DNA from: GCA-2733415 sp965178655
GTDB taxonomy: Bacteria; Bacteroidota; Bacteroidia; Flavobacteriales; Flavobacteriaceae
Direction: 5' to 3'
Length of the DNA: 64,000 nt
Assembly: GCA_965178655.1 (NCBI GenBank)
Contig: OZ238266.1
Location: 1,984,001 to 2,048,000 of the forward strand
The first letter of the stretch is position 1; every line of letters begins with the position of its first letter. The notes under the pieces are model-generated. The model searched no databases. It had not been told where the DNA came from and saw only the letters and a list, made by a program, of their open reading frames with translations. This document shows positions 41,139-49,751 of the stretch, piece by piece. The position numbers and the translations under genes are program-made.

Positions 41139-41903
41139 ATGGAAATGAATTATAACGACATATTTCAGTTCCCAAACCGTTGCTTACTCAACAAGAGATT
41201 AACGAAGGTGTTTTTCACGAAGAACTTTGATCTGACTTCATCAGAGAAAAAAATATTAAACACACACGTCACCAAAATGGAATGGATAGCAAGCATCAAA
41301 CCTTCAAATTCCAACATTCCGAAATTTGAGGATGATCTTTATGTCTTTGACGAAATTCAATTGATGACCTGTAAGATATCTTCTGCAGCAGATAAAATTG
41401 TTAAAACCGTTGCAGAACTCTTTCATAAATACATACCCTATCCAATTGTGTTAGTGATTGAAGATGACTCCAACTGGACACTAAGTACAAGTTCTAAACG
41501 AGTCAATCAAAATGACCGTTCTAAACGTACAATAGAACGTTTGTATATCAGTGCACCTATAAGCGTAGATGCAGTAGATAAATCTGTTGAGGAATTTAAA
41601 AGTACTTTACCCTTCCCTCAACTCAATAAAACGAATCTAATGACCGTTTACCAGGAATATGTAGATGCAATGATTCAATTACAATCATATCATTTAACAG
41701 GTGTTTTTAACGGAGAGAGAAGTCATCGTTCAAACGAAGACTTAGAACACCTATTAAGAATAGAAACCATACAAACAGAATTGATTTCGTTAAAAAGTCA
41801 ATTAAAAAAAGAAACACAACTCAATAGTAGAGTCTCCATTAACATGGAAATTCAGAGGAGAAAACAAGACATAGAAAACATTAAAAATACCTTAATCCAA
41901 TGA
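41139..41903 (+). CDS. DUF4391 family protein
   Basis: This 254-residue protein has the DUF4391 pattern: FPNRCLLNKRLTKVFFTKNFDLTSSEKKILNTHVTKMEWIASIKPSNSNIPKF, VFDEIQLMTCKIS and ELFHKYIPYPIVLVIEDDS. The C-terminus is a coiled coil with heptads through LRIETIQTELISLKSQLKKETQ. The family is regularly found beside helicases and type III-like methylases. Its function is unknown; it may be an adaptor. It overlaps the mod gene by 4 nt (ATGA). Confidence 0.8.
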   Translation: MEMNYNDIFQFPNRCLLNKRLTKVFFTKNFDLTSSEKKILNTHVTKMEWIASIKPSNSNIPKFEDDLYVFDEIQLMTCKISSAADKIVKTVAELFHKYIPYPIVLVIEDDSNWTLSTSSKRVNQNDRSKRTIERLYISAPISVDAVDKSVEEFKSTLPFPQLNKTNLMTVYQEYVDAMIQLQSYHLTGVFNGERSHRSNEDLEHLLRIETIQTELISLKSQLKKETQLNSRVSINMEIQRRKQDIENIKNTLIQ

Positions 41904-43822
41904 GCATAGAAAAAATAAACCAAGGAGATCAATTGAGTCAGAGTGCAGATTTAGTAAATGACAACATTGACAAATTAAAAGAATTATTCCCTGAAATTGT
42001 AACAGAGGGAAGAATAGACTTTAAGGCGCTACAGCAGGTATTGGGGGAAGAGTTGGAAGAAGAGGAAGAATACTACCGTTTTACTTGGGCAGGTAAGTCT
42101 CAAGCAAGACGAGAAGCACATAAACCTTCTACAGGTACTTTACGACCTGCAAAGGAAGAAAGTTTAGATTGGGACACCACCGAAAACATGTATATAGAGG
42201 GAGATAACTTAGAGGTATTGAAACTTATGCAAAAAAGTTATGCAGGGAAGATTAAAATGATCTACATAGACCCTCCTTACAATACAGGAAAGGACTTTGT
42301 GTATAAAGACAACTACAAAGACAACCTGAAAAACTACCAAGAAGTTACAGGACAGATTGATAGTGAAGGAAACAAAACTTCTACCAATTCAGATTCTGAT
42401 GGTCGATACCACTCCAATTGGTTAAACATGATGTATCCAAGATTACGATTGGCAAGAAATCTTTTGAAAGAGGATGGGGTGATTTTTATGAGCATTGATG
42501 AAAATGAGTTGGATAACCTCATAAAATTAGGTAATGAAGTTTTTGGCGAAAGCAATAAAATAAGTGAGATTGTATGGGAAAAAAAAACAGGTGCCTCTGA
42601 TTCCAAAACAATCTCCTCAGTAACCGAGTATGTATTAATTTATCTCAAAAATATAAACTCCTCTGAATCAATTTTTAATAAAAATTTAAATTCATTTGAC
42701 CCAAAGAGATATAAGCATAAGGACGAATATTTTGAAGAACGAGGCCCATTCTATTTTGATACTTTAGATAGAGGAGGTCTACAGTATAGTGATTCACTAA
42801 ATTATCAAATTCGAGACAAAGAGGGTAAATCAACGTATCCTAATGGAAGGGAAGAATTTAAAAAAGATGGTTGGATATGGAAGTGGAGTGAATCAAAAGT
42901 TAAATGGGGATTTGAAAATGGATTTATTGAAATAAGAGAATCAAAAAATAGAGAAAGTGGACATTCAGTTTATTATAAGAACTATCTCAAAGTAAATAAT
43001 GAAGGAAATCCTATTGAAAGGTCTGCTCCCAAAAAAAACTTAATAAAGGGAGTTAAGAATTTGGATGGCTCGAAAGATATTAAGGAAGTTTTTGAAAGTA
43101 GAGTTTTTGATTACCCCAAACCAGTAAAATACTTGATTGAATTATTCGATTATATAAAAACAGATAATGAATATGTTTTAGATTTTTTCTCGGGTTCTTC
43201 TTCTTCTGCCCATGCAGTTTTGATGTCAAATTTAAAATCAAATCAAATTTCAAAATATATACAAGTTCAATTACCTGAAAAAACTGAAAAAAACAGTGAT
43301 GCATTTCTACAAGGATATTCTGTTATTTCCGACATAGGTAAGGAAAGAATTAGAAGAGTTGTCAAAAAAATTAAAGAAGAACACCCAGAAAAATCTAAAG
43401 AAATGGATTTAGGGTTTAAAGTATTTAAACTCGATAGTTCCAACATTAAAAGTTGGGATGGGAATCCAGAGAATCTTAACGCAAGTTTGTTTGATGCGGT
43501 TGGAAACATTAAAACAGATAGAACGGAAGAAGATGTATTATATGAAATTTTACTAAAGTATGGGTTAGATCTAACCTTACCAATTGAAGAAAGAATCATA
43601 GAAGGTAAAAAGGTATTCAATGTTGGTTTGGGGTCTTTATTTATTTGTTTGGCAGATAATATTACTGCAAAGGTTGCAGAAGGAATAGGTCAATGGAAAG
43701 AAGCATGCTCTCCTGAGATTTGTAGAGTCATTTTTAAAGACAATGGATTTACCGATGTAGAAAAAACCAATTCGGTACAAACGTTGAAAAGGTATGGTAT
43801 TAACGAAATAAGAAGTATTTAA
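41900..43822 (+). CDS. mod: type III restriction-modification methyltransferase (Mod)
   Basis: This 640-residue N6-adenine DNA methyltransferase is of beta class: catalytic motif IV DPPYNTGKDF (about residue 124) precedes the SAM-binding motif DFFSGSSSSAHAV (about 427). The typical Mod N-terminus is present (EYYRFTWAGKSQARREAHKPSTGTLRPAKEESLDWDTTENMYIEGDNLEVLK). The target recognition domain lies between the motifs and is not predictable by eye. I saw no simple-sequence repeat tract of the kind that causes phase variation. The stop is 1 nt before res. Confidence 0.9.
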   Translation: MSIEKINQGDQLSQSADLVNDNIDKLKELFPEIVTEGRIDFKALQQVLGEELEEEEEYYRFTWAGKSQARREAHKPSTGTLRPAKEESLDWDTTENMYIEGDNLEVLKLMQKSYAGKIKMIYIDPPYNTGKDFVYKDNYKDNLKNYQEVTGQIDSEGNKTSTNSDSDGRYHSNWLNMMYPRLRLARNLLKEDGVIFMSIDENELDNLIKLGNEVFGESNKISEIVWEKKTGASDSKTISSVTEYVLIYLKNINSSESIFNKNLNSFDPKRYKHKDEYFEERGPFYFDTLDRGGLQYSDSLNYQIRDKEGKSTYPNGREEFKKDGWIWKWSESKVKWGFENGFIEIRESKNRESGHSVYYKNYLKVNNEGNPIERSAPKKNLIKGVKNLDGSKDIKEVFESRVFDYPKPVKYLIELFDYIKTDNEYVLDFFSGSSSSAHAVLMSNLKSNQISKYIQVQLPEKTEKNSDAFLQGYSVISDIGKERIRRVVKKIKEEHPEKSKEMDLGFKVFKLDSSNIKSWDGNPENLNASLFDAVGNIKTDRTEEDVLYEILLKYGLDLTLPIEERIIEGKKVFNVGLGSLFICLADNITAKVAEGIGQWKEACSPEICRVIFKDNGFTDVEKTNSVQTLKRYGINEIRSI

Positions 43823-43823
43823 T

Positions 43824-46800
43824 ATGAAAATACAATTCGACAGTACCCTTCAATACCAGTTAGATTCTATTGGATCGATCGTTGATATTTTTCAAGGTCA
43901 AGAAAAATGTGACTCTAACTTTACAGTCTATTCTCCTGCGTTTTTAAACCAGCAGCATAAAGCGTCTTTCAACGAAATTGGATATGGAAACCGTTTAACA
44001 CTTTCGGAGGGTAAACTCATAGAAAACGTACAACAGATTCAGTTAGGTAATGGATTAAAACCCTCTTCTCCCAAAGAAGTAGATCGTAATCATTTAGACT
44101 TTACGGTAGAAATGGAAACAGGTACAGGGAAGACCTATGTGTATTTAAGATCCATCATGGAACTCTACAGGAAGTATGGGTTTTCAAAACATATCATAGT
44201 AGTACCGTCTATACCAATTAAAGAAGGGGTGTTTAAGTCTCTTCAAATCACGAAGGATCACTTTAGAGAACTGTATGATAATATACCCTATAACTTCTTT
44301 ATTTATGATAGTTCAAGATTGAATGAAGTAAGAGACTTTTCTACCAACGATGGGTTAGAGATCATGGTCATTAATATTGATTCGTTTAGTAAGAGTTTTA
44401 AAGATCCTTCAAAACCTAACAATGCAAACATCATTCACCGTTATAACGACTCCTTAGGTTACAAACCCTTAGATTTAATTAAGAATACCAACCCGGTAGT
44501 CTTCATTGATGAACCTCAAACAACGATGAGTACGGAGTTGAGGAAAAAAGCGGTAAAAAATTTAAATCCGTTAGCAATCATCCGATATTCTGCAACGCAC
44601 CGTGAAAAAGTAAATCTAATGTACAAGTTGGATGCTGTAGATGCGTACGAACAAAAATTAGTAAAACAAATTGAAGTAGGTTCTGTCCAAACCGAGGGAG
44701 CGAACAATCAAGCGTATATAAAATTAATTGATGTAAAGTTGAGTAAAGGACTTCCCGTTGCAAAGATTGAAGTAGACACCTTTGTCAAAGGATCAATAAA
44801 AAGAAAACAATTAACGGTTCGACAAAATGATGATTTGGAACAGTTAACCGACCGAGTGGAATATGAAGGGTATATCATCAAAGATATCTATGGGGTTGAA
44901 GGCAATGAATACATTGATTTTACCAGTAAAGACGATTTTATCAAATTAGGACAATCCATTGGAAGTGTTGATGATCGACAGGTAAAAACCGCAATGATCT
45001 CAAAAACAATTGAGGAGCATCTGGACAAGGAAATCGTATTAAATGGTCAAGGGATTAAGGTATTGAGTTTATTTTTTATTGATGCAGTCTCTAACTATAG
45101 AAAGTATGATGAGGATGGGAATCAAATCAATGGAGATTACGCATCCATTTTTGAGGAGGAGTATTCTAAATTGATTCGTAAACCGAAATACCAAAACCTA
45201 TTCAACGAGTTACACGACAATGAATTAGATCCTTCTTTGGTGCACAACGGATACTTCTCAATAGACAAGAAAAGTAAGAAGAGTAATACTAAGGATAAAT
45301 TCGAATACTTTAAAGATACCAACGGAGGAACTAAAGCAGATGAAGACACCTACAGTTTAATCATGCGAGATAAAGAGAAACTATTGAGTTTCGATTCAAA
45401 ACTTCGATTCATCTTTTCACACTCTGCACTAAAGGAAGGTTGGGACAACCCCAATGTTTTTCAGATATGTACTTTAAGAGATTTGGGAGGGTCGTCTATC
45501 ACTCCAAGACAACAGATTGGTCGTGGACTTCGATTGTGTGTTAATCAAGACGGAGAAAGAGTTTATGGTCATGAGGTAAATACGCTATCTGTAATGGCAA
45601 CAGAAACTTATTTTGACTTTGTAGACACACTTCAAAGAGAAATCGAATCTGATACTGGAATTAAGTTTGGAGTTATTGAAGAATTTACTTTTTCAGATAT
45701 TGTAATTGGTATAGAAGATGGACATACTACCTTTTTAGGTCAGGAAAAATCAAGTGAACTCTATAAACACTTCACGCACAAAGGGTATATTGATTCCCGA
45801 GGAAAAGTTCAAGATCTATTGAGGATTGATCTTAAAGATAATAATGTAGATATTCCTGAGGTCTTTACTGAAAACCCTCATGTATTTAAACAAATTATTA
45901 CCAATTTGAAGAGTGCAGCAGGTAAATTGGAAATTAAGAACAAAGACGACAAGAAACGAGTTAAGGTTAATAAACAAATATTAGACAGTCCGGAGTTTAA
46001 AGAACTATGGGATCGTGTTAAGTTTAAAACTACCTTCTCGGTAGACTTTGATTCAAACTCATTGGTAAAAGAATGCATCAATTCTATAGATAAAAAACTA
46101 AACATTCAGCGAGGGAAACTCCATTATACAAAGTCAACAATCACGATGAGTATTGGAGGTGTTGAAGTTGATGATGCATCTGTAAGAACACAAACCTCTA
46201 ATTTAGATTATGAGGTTAATAATTTACCAGACATCGTTGGGTATCTTCAAAATGAAACACAACTTACCAGAAAATCGATTGTTGATATTCTCACTGGAAC
46301 AGAGAAATTAAAGTATTTCAAAATCAATCCTCAGAAGTTTATTGAAGGTTGTATTGACATCATTAATGATCAAATGAGGTTACATATTATTGATGGTATC
46401 AAATACCACAAAATGGGTGGTAATGACTTTTACAGTCAAGAATTATTTGAGAATGAAGAACTATTTGGATACTTGAAAAATAACTTATCTGAAAGTACAA
46501 AATCACCTTATGAATATGTGGTTTACGATTCAAAAGTAGAATCTACACTTTCCAAACAGTTTGAACAAAGTGAAAATGTATCTGTCTACGCAAAACTTCC
46601 TAACTGGTTTAAGATTGATACTCCTTTGGGATCATATAACCCTGACTGGGTAGTGAGTTGGAAAGATGGTGATGAAGAGAAACTTTATTTTGTAGTAGAG
46701 AGTAAGGGAAGTACTTCTGAAATGGATTTAAGACCAAAAGAACAATCGAAGATTGATTGTGGTATAAAACATTTTGAGGAGATAGGATCAAAGATGGTAG

Positions 46801-46829
46801 TTGCAACAACGATTGCAGATTTGAATTAA
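43824..46829 (+). CDS. res: type III restriction endonuclease subunit (Res)
   Basis: This 1,001-residue Res subunit has a superfamily 2 helicase with Walker A VEMETGTGKTYVYL (about residues 95-108), a Walker B variant VVFIDEPQTTMS (DEPQ, about 226), SATHREK as motif III, and a C-terminal lobe (SALKEGWDNPNVFQICTL, TPRQQIGRGLRL). A PD-(D/E)xK nuclease closes the protein (NPDWVVSW...LYFVVESKG, about residues 938-962). The nuclease acidic residues and Lys are present, so restriction activity is expected. The stop codon is the first triplet of the 827-bp inverted repeat. Confidence 0.92.
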   Translation: MKIQFDSTLQYQLDSIGSIVDIFQGQEKCDSNFTVYSPAFLNQQHKASFNEIGYGNRLTLSEGKLIENVQQIQLGNGLKPSSPKEVDRNHLDFTVEMETGTGKTYVYLRSIMELYRKYGFSKHIIVVPSIPIKEGVFKSLQITKDHFRELYDNIPYNFFIYDSSRLNEVRDFSTNDGLEIMVINIDSFSKSFKDPSKPNNANIIHRYNDSLGYKPLDLIKNTNPVVFIDEPQTTMSTELRKKAVKNLNPLAIIRYSATHREKVNLMYKLDAVDAYEQKLVKQIEVGSVQTEGANNQAYIKLIDVKLSKGLPVAKIEVDTFVKGSIKRKQLTVRQNDDLEQLTDRVEYEGYIIKDIYGVEGNEYIDFTSKDDFIKLGQSIGSVDDRQVKTAMISKTIEEHLDKEIVLNGQGIKVLSLFFIDAVSNYRKYDEDGNQINGDYASIFEEEYSKLIRKPKYQNLFNELHDNELDPSLVHNGYFSIDKKSKKSNTKDKFEYFKDTNGGTKADEDTYSLIMRDKEKLLSFDSKLRFIFSHSALKEGWDNPNVFQICTLRDLGGSSITPRQQIGRGLRLCVNQDGERVYGHEVNTLSVMATETYFDFVDTLQREIESDTGIKFGVIEEFTFSDIVIGIEDGHTTFLGQEKSSELYKHFTHKGYIDSRGKVQDLLRIDLKDNNVDIPEVFTENPHVFKQIITNLKSAAGKLEIKNKDDKKRVKVNKQILDSPEFKELWDRVKFKTTFSVDFDSNSLVKECINSIDKKLNIQRGKLHYTKSTITMSIGGVEVDDASVRTQTSNLDYEVNNLPDIVGYLQNETQLTRKSIVDILTGTEKLKYFKINPQKFIEGCIDIINDQMRLHIIDGIKYHKMGGNDFYSQELFENEELFGYLKNNLSESTKSPYEYVVYDSKVESTLSKQFEQSENVSVYAKLPNWFKIDTPLGSYNPDWVVSWKDGDEEKLYFVVESKGSTSEMDLRPKEQSKIDCGIKHFEEIGSKMVVATTIADLN

Positions 46830-47653
46830 TCCCAAAATATCACTCATTTTTTCAGAAAATTTCTAAGACGGTATTGACCCCCGTTATACTCTCCCCCTTT
46901 TCCTCTATACAAGGGGGGATTTGGGACCTCAGGACCTCTCCCCGGGGGGATGAATATATATGTATCAATACAATTATCGGAGTCAATTCTCATCTTTTCG
47001 TGCGGATAACAATTGAACACCTCAGATGACTGCAGGTGAGATCCTGTTCATAAATGTTATCTGCACAAATAATATCATTTTTAAACTACACCATTGAATG
47101 GTCTAAAATTGAATAGGTCTACAGTTGTACCATATTATGGTTCATTTAATTTATATAATGGTATAACCGTGATACACGAATAAGTGAATCCGCGGGGGAA
47201 CTAATAATATCTACTTAGATAATACACCACCAACTAAAAGATGTAAAAATCTTACATGTATAAGATCATTCTCAATTGTTATCGGCACAGTAAACAATAC
47301 CTCAATTAGGACCATCAATGCAGTTGCGTTAAATTTGTAGTAAATCAGTACTCAAAACTCGATTTGGTTGGAATATATGCACCTAACACGAATTTGAGGA
47401 GTTGTTTGAAACTTAGATATTGACACTCAAATAATTGATATTCAATATCTTGAAGTGTTGAGTGAGTAGATAAAGTTAGTTGATGACATGGTCCTTTCGA
47501 CTCCACAATTTACCCACAAACACTGAGGATTTAGTCCATTAATTTGGCACTATCCTCGGTGTTTTTTCTTCCTATCAAACAACTCCCAAACTAAGTGTCT
47601 ACAGATCATTAGACTTAATTTAATGAGTTCTTTAATAGATTCTGTAGGGTGTT
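46827..47653. repeat. complete 827-bp attP-like region (inverted copy of the two element ends joined)
   Basis: The left 680 bp (46827-47506) is the reverse complement of 35130-35809. The right 156 bp (47498-47653) is the reverse complement of 49082-49237. They overlap by the 9-bp core at 47498-47506. It begins with the res stop codon and ends 12 codons inside the recombinase gene. Around the core the minus strand reads AAATT-GTGGAGTCG-AAAGG, exactly what joining the two element ends would give. Confidence 0.9.
47498..47506 (-). other. internal recombination core in inverted orientation
   Basis: The plus strand reads CGACTCCAC, the complement of the cores at 35130 and 49229. Its flanks on both sides are element arms, not chromosome. 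Confidence 0.75.
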
Positions 47654-48901
47654 AAGATCTATTGGACCATCCTTAGGAATCTCAACTTTTTGATTTAGTT
47701 TTTCATCCAATAATTTCATTCCTTCTTTCACATGAGAATCTTCCACATGGGTGTAATACATTAGAGATGTTGATAGTGATTTATGGGATAACACCTTTTG
47801 AAGGATTTGTAATGGAATTCCCGCTTTCATCATTATTGAACTTGTAGATCTCCTGGCACTGTGCCAGGTCACTTTTTCATAATCTTTTATTCTTGACATT
47901 GAACATATCTGTTTGATCTCATAATTGAGTCTCACGTTAGATTTCATCGGAAGTAGTTTTCCCTTTTGGATCTGAAAATCCCCATTAGTTAAAATTTGTA
48001 ATGATTTTACTGCGTTAGATATCAGAGGAACTGATACTCTTGATTTTGACTTTTGTCTGTAGGTCTTAATCCACATCATTCCTTCGTCATCGGTATAAAG
48101 ATCTTTTTTAGATAATTTATTCATGTCTGCATACGCAAGACCTGTATAAACAGAGAATAAAAACAGGTGTTTGACATGATAGAGTCTTGGAAGGTCAACC
48201 ACCAAGTTTTCTAATTTTTCAATGTCTTCAAAACTCAGGTAGTGACCTTGTTTTTGTATCATCTTTATAGAGTAATTGGGGAAGGGGTAACGGTCTAAAT
48301 TTCCATTGGATACTTCTAATCGAATAAATCTTGTAAATCTCTGATAGGTCTTATAAACCGTATTGTGTGCAACCTTATATTTGTCTCGTAACCACAGATC
48401 AAAATTCTCCATAAATTCCGAATCTAACTCATAAAGAAAGATGTCATTTCTCTTGGTGTAGTGTTTGATAAATTCCTCGACCCTGAGTTTGGTGTTTAAG
48501 TATTTTACGTAAGTAGATCTTGTGTACTTGGATGGAATCTTTCTTTCCATCCTCTCTAAAAATAGATTGTAAGACTCTATAGTTTTTAGATTTTTAGAGA
48601 ATCCGTTCTTTAATTTGTCTTTGACAGTATTTGGATTAAATGGTTTACCTGAAACTACCAGTTCATTTACAACCCTTCGTCCTCTTGATATAAAAGAGAG
48701 TAGGGTGTCATTAATTGATTTTGAATCGGGATCAGTTCCGATCACTTTAGAATATTTTTGATTCCATTTCGATTTCACAGTCCATAGACCGGTGAACATT
48801 TGTGTTCGTTCCCCCGACATCACTATTGTCATTACAATTGGGAGTTCTCTTTTGTTGTTTGGGTTGTTCTTTAAAAAGTAGTTGAACTTGACATTACTCA
48901 T
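47615..48901 (-). CDS. tyrosine recombinase of the ssrA element
   Basis: This 428-residue integrase is of the Bacteroidetes arm-binding/SAM-like type. The N-terminal arm domain (KFNYFLKNNPNNKRELPIVMTIVMSGERTQMFTGLWTV) is followed by a core-binding domain (about residues 95-215) and a catalytic domain. The first catalytic Arg position reads Ala (VYTGLAYADMNKLS), as in CTnDOT-type integrases, which also lack Arg I. The other residues are present: Lys in RQKSKSRVSVPL, H-x-x-R in WHSARRS, His in LSHKSLS and Tyr in YYTHVED. Its last 12 codons and stop lie inside the inverted repeat. It is the only recombinase in the element. Confidence 0.92.
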   Translation of the reverse strand: MSNVKFNYFLKNNPNNKRELPIVMTIVMSGERTQMFTGLWTVKSKWNQKYSKVIGTDPDSKSINDTLLSFISRGRRVVNELVVSGKPFNPNTVKDKLKNGFSKNLKTIESYNLFLERMERKIPSKYTRSTYVKYLNTKLRVEEFIKHYTKRNDIFLYELDSEFMENFDLWLRDKYKVAHNTVYKTYQRFTRFIRLEVSNGNLDRYPFPNYSIKMIQKQGHYLSFEDIEKLENLVVDLPRLYHVKHLFLFSVYTGLAYADMNKLSKKDLYTDDEGMMWIKTYRQKSKSRVSVPLISNAVKSLQILTNGDFQIQKGKLLPMKSNVRLNYEIKQICSMSRIKDYEKVTWHSARRSTSSIMMKAGIPLQILQKVLSHKSLSTSLMYYTHVEDSHVKEGMKLLDEKLNQKVEIPKDGPIDLNTLQNLLKNSLN

Positions 48902-48982
48902 AATTTCCTGTTTTTTAATAAGTTAATAACTAATTGATAAACAGTACTCTATGACCTTAAAAATCGATTTCTGTGACCTAAA

Positions 48983-49031
48983 TGCACCTAAATTGGATGT
49001 ATAAGGTTTAGTTAGGTGCAAATATTCCAAC
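48983..49031. promoter_or_regulatory. arm-type site candidates upstream of the recombinase
   Basis: TGCACCTAA (from 48983) and TTAGGTGCA (49012-49020) form an inverted pair. The longer TTAGGTGCAAATATTCCAAC (49012-49031) differs at one base from TTAGGTGCATATATTCCAAC at 35250-35269 in the terminal arm and its mirror near 47370. 48902-49081 holds no gene. Confidence 0.5.
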
Positions 49032-49081
49032 AGAAAATCGGTTTAAAGAGACAAAAACAGGATGTGGTAAATGATCTATGG

Positions 49082-49237
49082 AACACCCTACAGAATCTAT
49101 TAAAGAACTCATTAAATTAAGTCTAATGATCTGTAGACACTTAGTTTGGGAGTTGTTTGATAGGAAGAAAAAACACCGAGGATAGTGCCAAATTAATGGA
49201 CTAAATCCTCAGTGTTTGTGGGTAAATTGTGGAGTCG
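49082..49237. repeat. 156-bp right arm, inverted copy of 47498-47653
   Basis: By eye an exact reverse complement. It carries a silent copy of the last 12 codons of the recombinase (from AACACCCTACAG at 49082) and ends with the core inside ssrA. Confidence 0.9.
49229..49237 (+). other. right attachment core (attR), the 3' end of ssrA
   Basis: GTGGAGTCG covers the 3' strand of the tmRNA acceptor stem (CGACTCC on the minus strand), the discriminator A and one more base. Integration here therefore restores the tmRNA end. Confidence 0.8.
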
Positions 49238-49624
49238 GAGAGAATCGAACTCTCGTCCAAACAAGTTATAAAATAAACTTCTACATGCTTAGTTTTTGTT
49301 TAGTTTTCGTGATAATAATAGACCAAAAACTGCCAATACTATCCTTATCTTCTTAAAGTTGTTGAAATAATAACGAAGTAGTACTATTCCTATGTCAATT
49401 TTTACGATGCCTTATATAAGAACGCCATTAACAAAGGCTTTCAGGAGACATTTAGCTCGCACGCCTTGCGTGCCGAGGCCAATCCTACTATGATTCGGAT
49501 TAAGCAGCTAAAGCGTAGTTATTCTCGCCGTTTAAAAAGTGTGATATTGCAATTTACGAGCCATATATCAACGCTCGACATGCTTATTATAATATAAATC
49601 CTGCAGTCAAAACCAGTCGACCCC
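49230..49624 (-). ncRNA. ssrA: transfer-messenger RNA
   Basis: On the minus strand the 5' end GGGGTCGACTGGTTTTGACT pairs with the 3' end CGACTCC-A to form the acceptor stem with one G-T pair. The T-arm is GAGAG-TTCGATT-CTCTC. The tag reading frame GGC GAG AAT AAC TAC GCT TTA GCT GCT TAA lies at 49500-49529 and encodes GENNYALAA. CCA is not encoded. tmRNA rescues stalled ribosomes and tags the peptide for proteolysis. The gene was the integration target of the adjacent element, and its own terminator is now at 35092-35125. Confidence 0.95.
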
Positions 49625-49751
49625 ATTACTATAATAAGCTACAAAGCTACAAAATAAACTGGCTATAGCAATTTAAATCTCCGCTTGTTTTGAATGATAT
49701 TTAGGTGAAATGTATTATTTTAGCCCAATAAATTAAAACACAAAACAATAA

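Larger units (their letters stand above)
35130..49237. mobile_element. 14.1-kb integrative element in ssrA with internal inverted attP-like region and type III RM cargo
   Basis: It is bounded by direct copies of GTGGAGTCG (35130-35138 and 49229-49237); the right copy is the last part of ssrA. Inside are a tyrosine recombinase, an SNF2 helicase-DUF4391-Mod-Res operon, a DUF6291 protein, an XRE regulator, an RHH protein and a membrane protein. The region 46827-47653 (827 bp) is repeated in inverted orientation, split between the ends as 35130-35809 and 49082-49237. The circle predicted by joining the cores is 14,099 bp: arcs of 11,017 and 1,428 bp plus two 827-bp inverted repeats. No transposase is present. 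Confidence 0.85.

Noticed and set aside
41900..46829. Phase-variable simple repeats within mod or res
   Set aside because: I looked for tandem di- to pentanucleotide tracts, as in phase-variable type III systems, and saw none long enough.
35130..47506. Composite transposon with 680-bp inverted insertion sequences
   Set aside because: The repeats encode no transposase and are not bordered by target duplications. The shared core with ssrA and the tyrosine recombinase explain the ends better.
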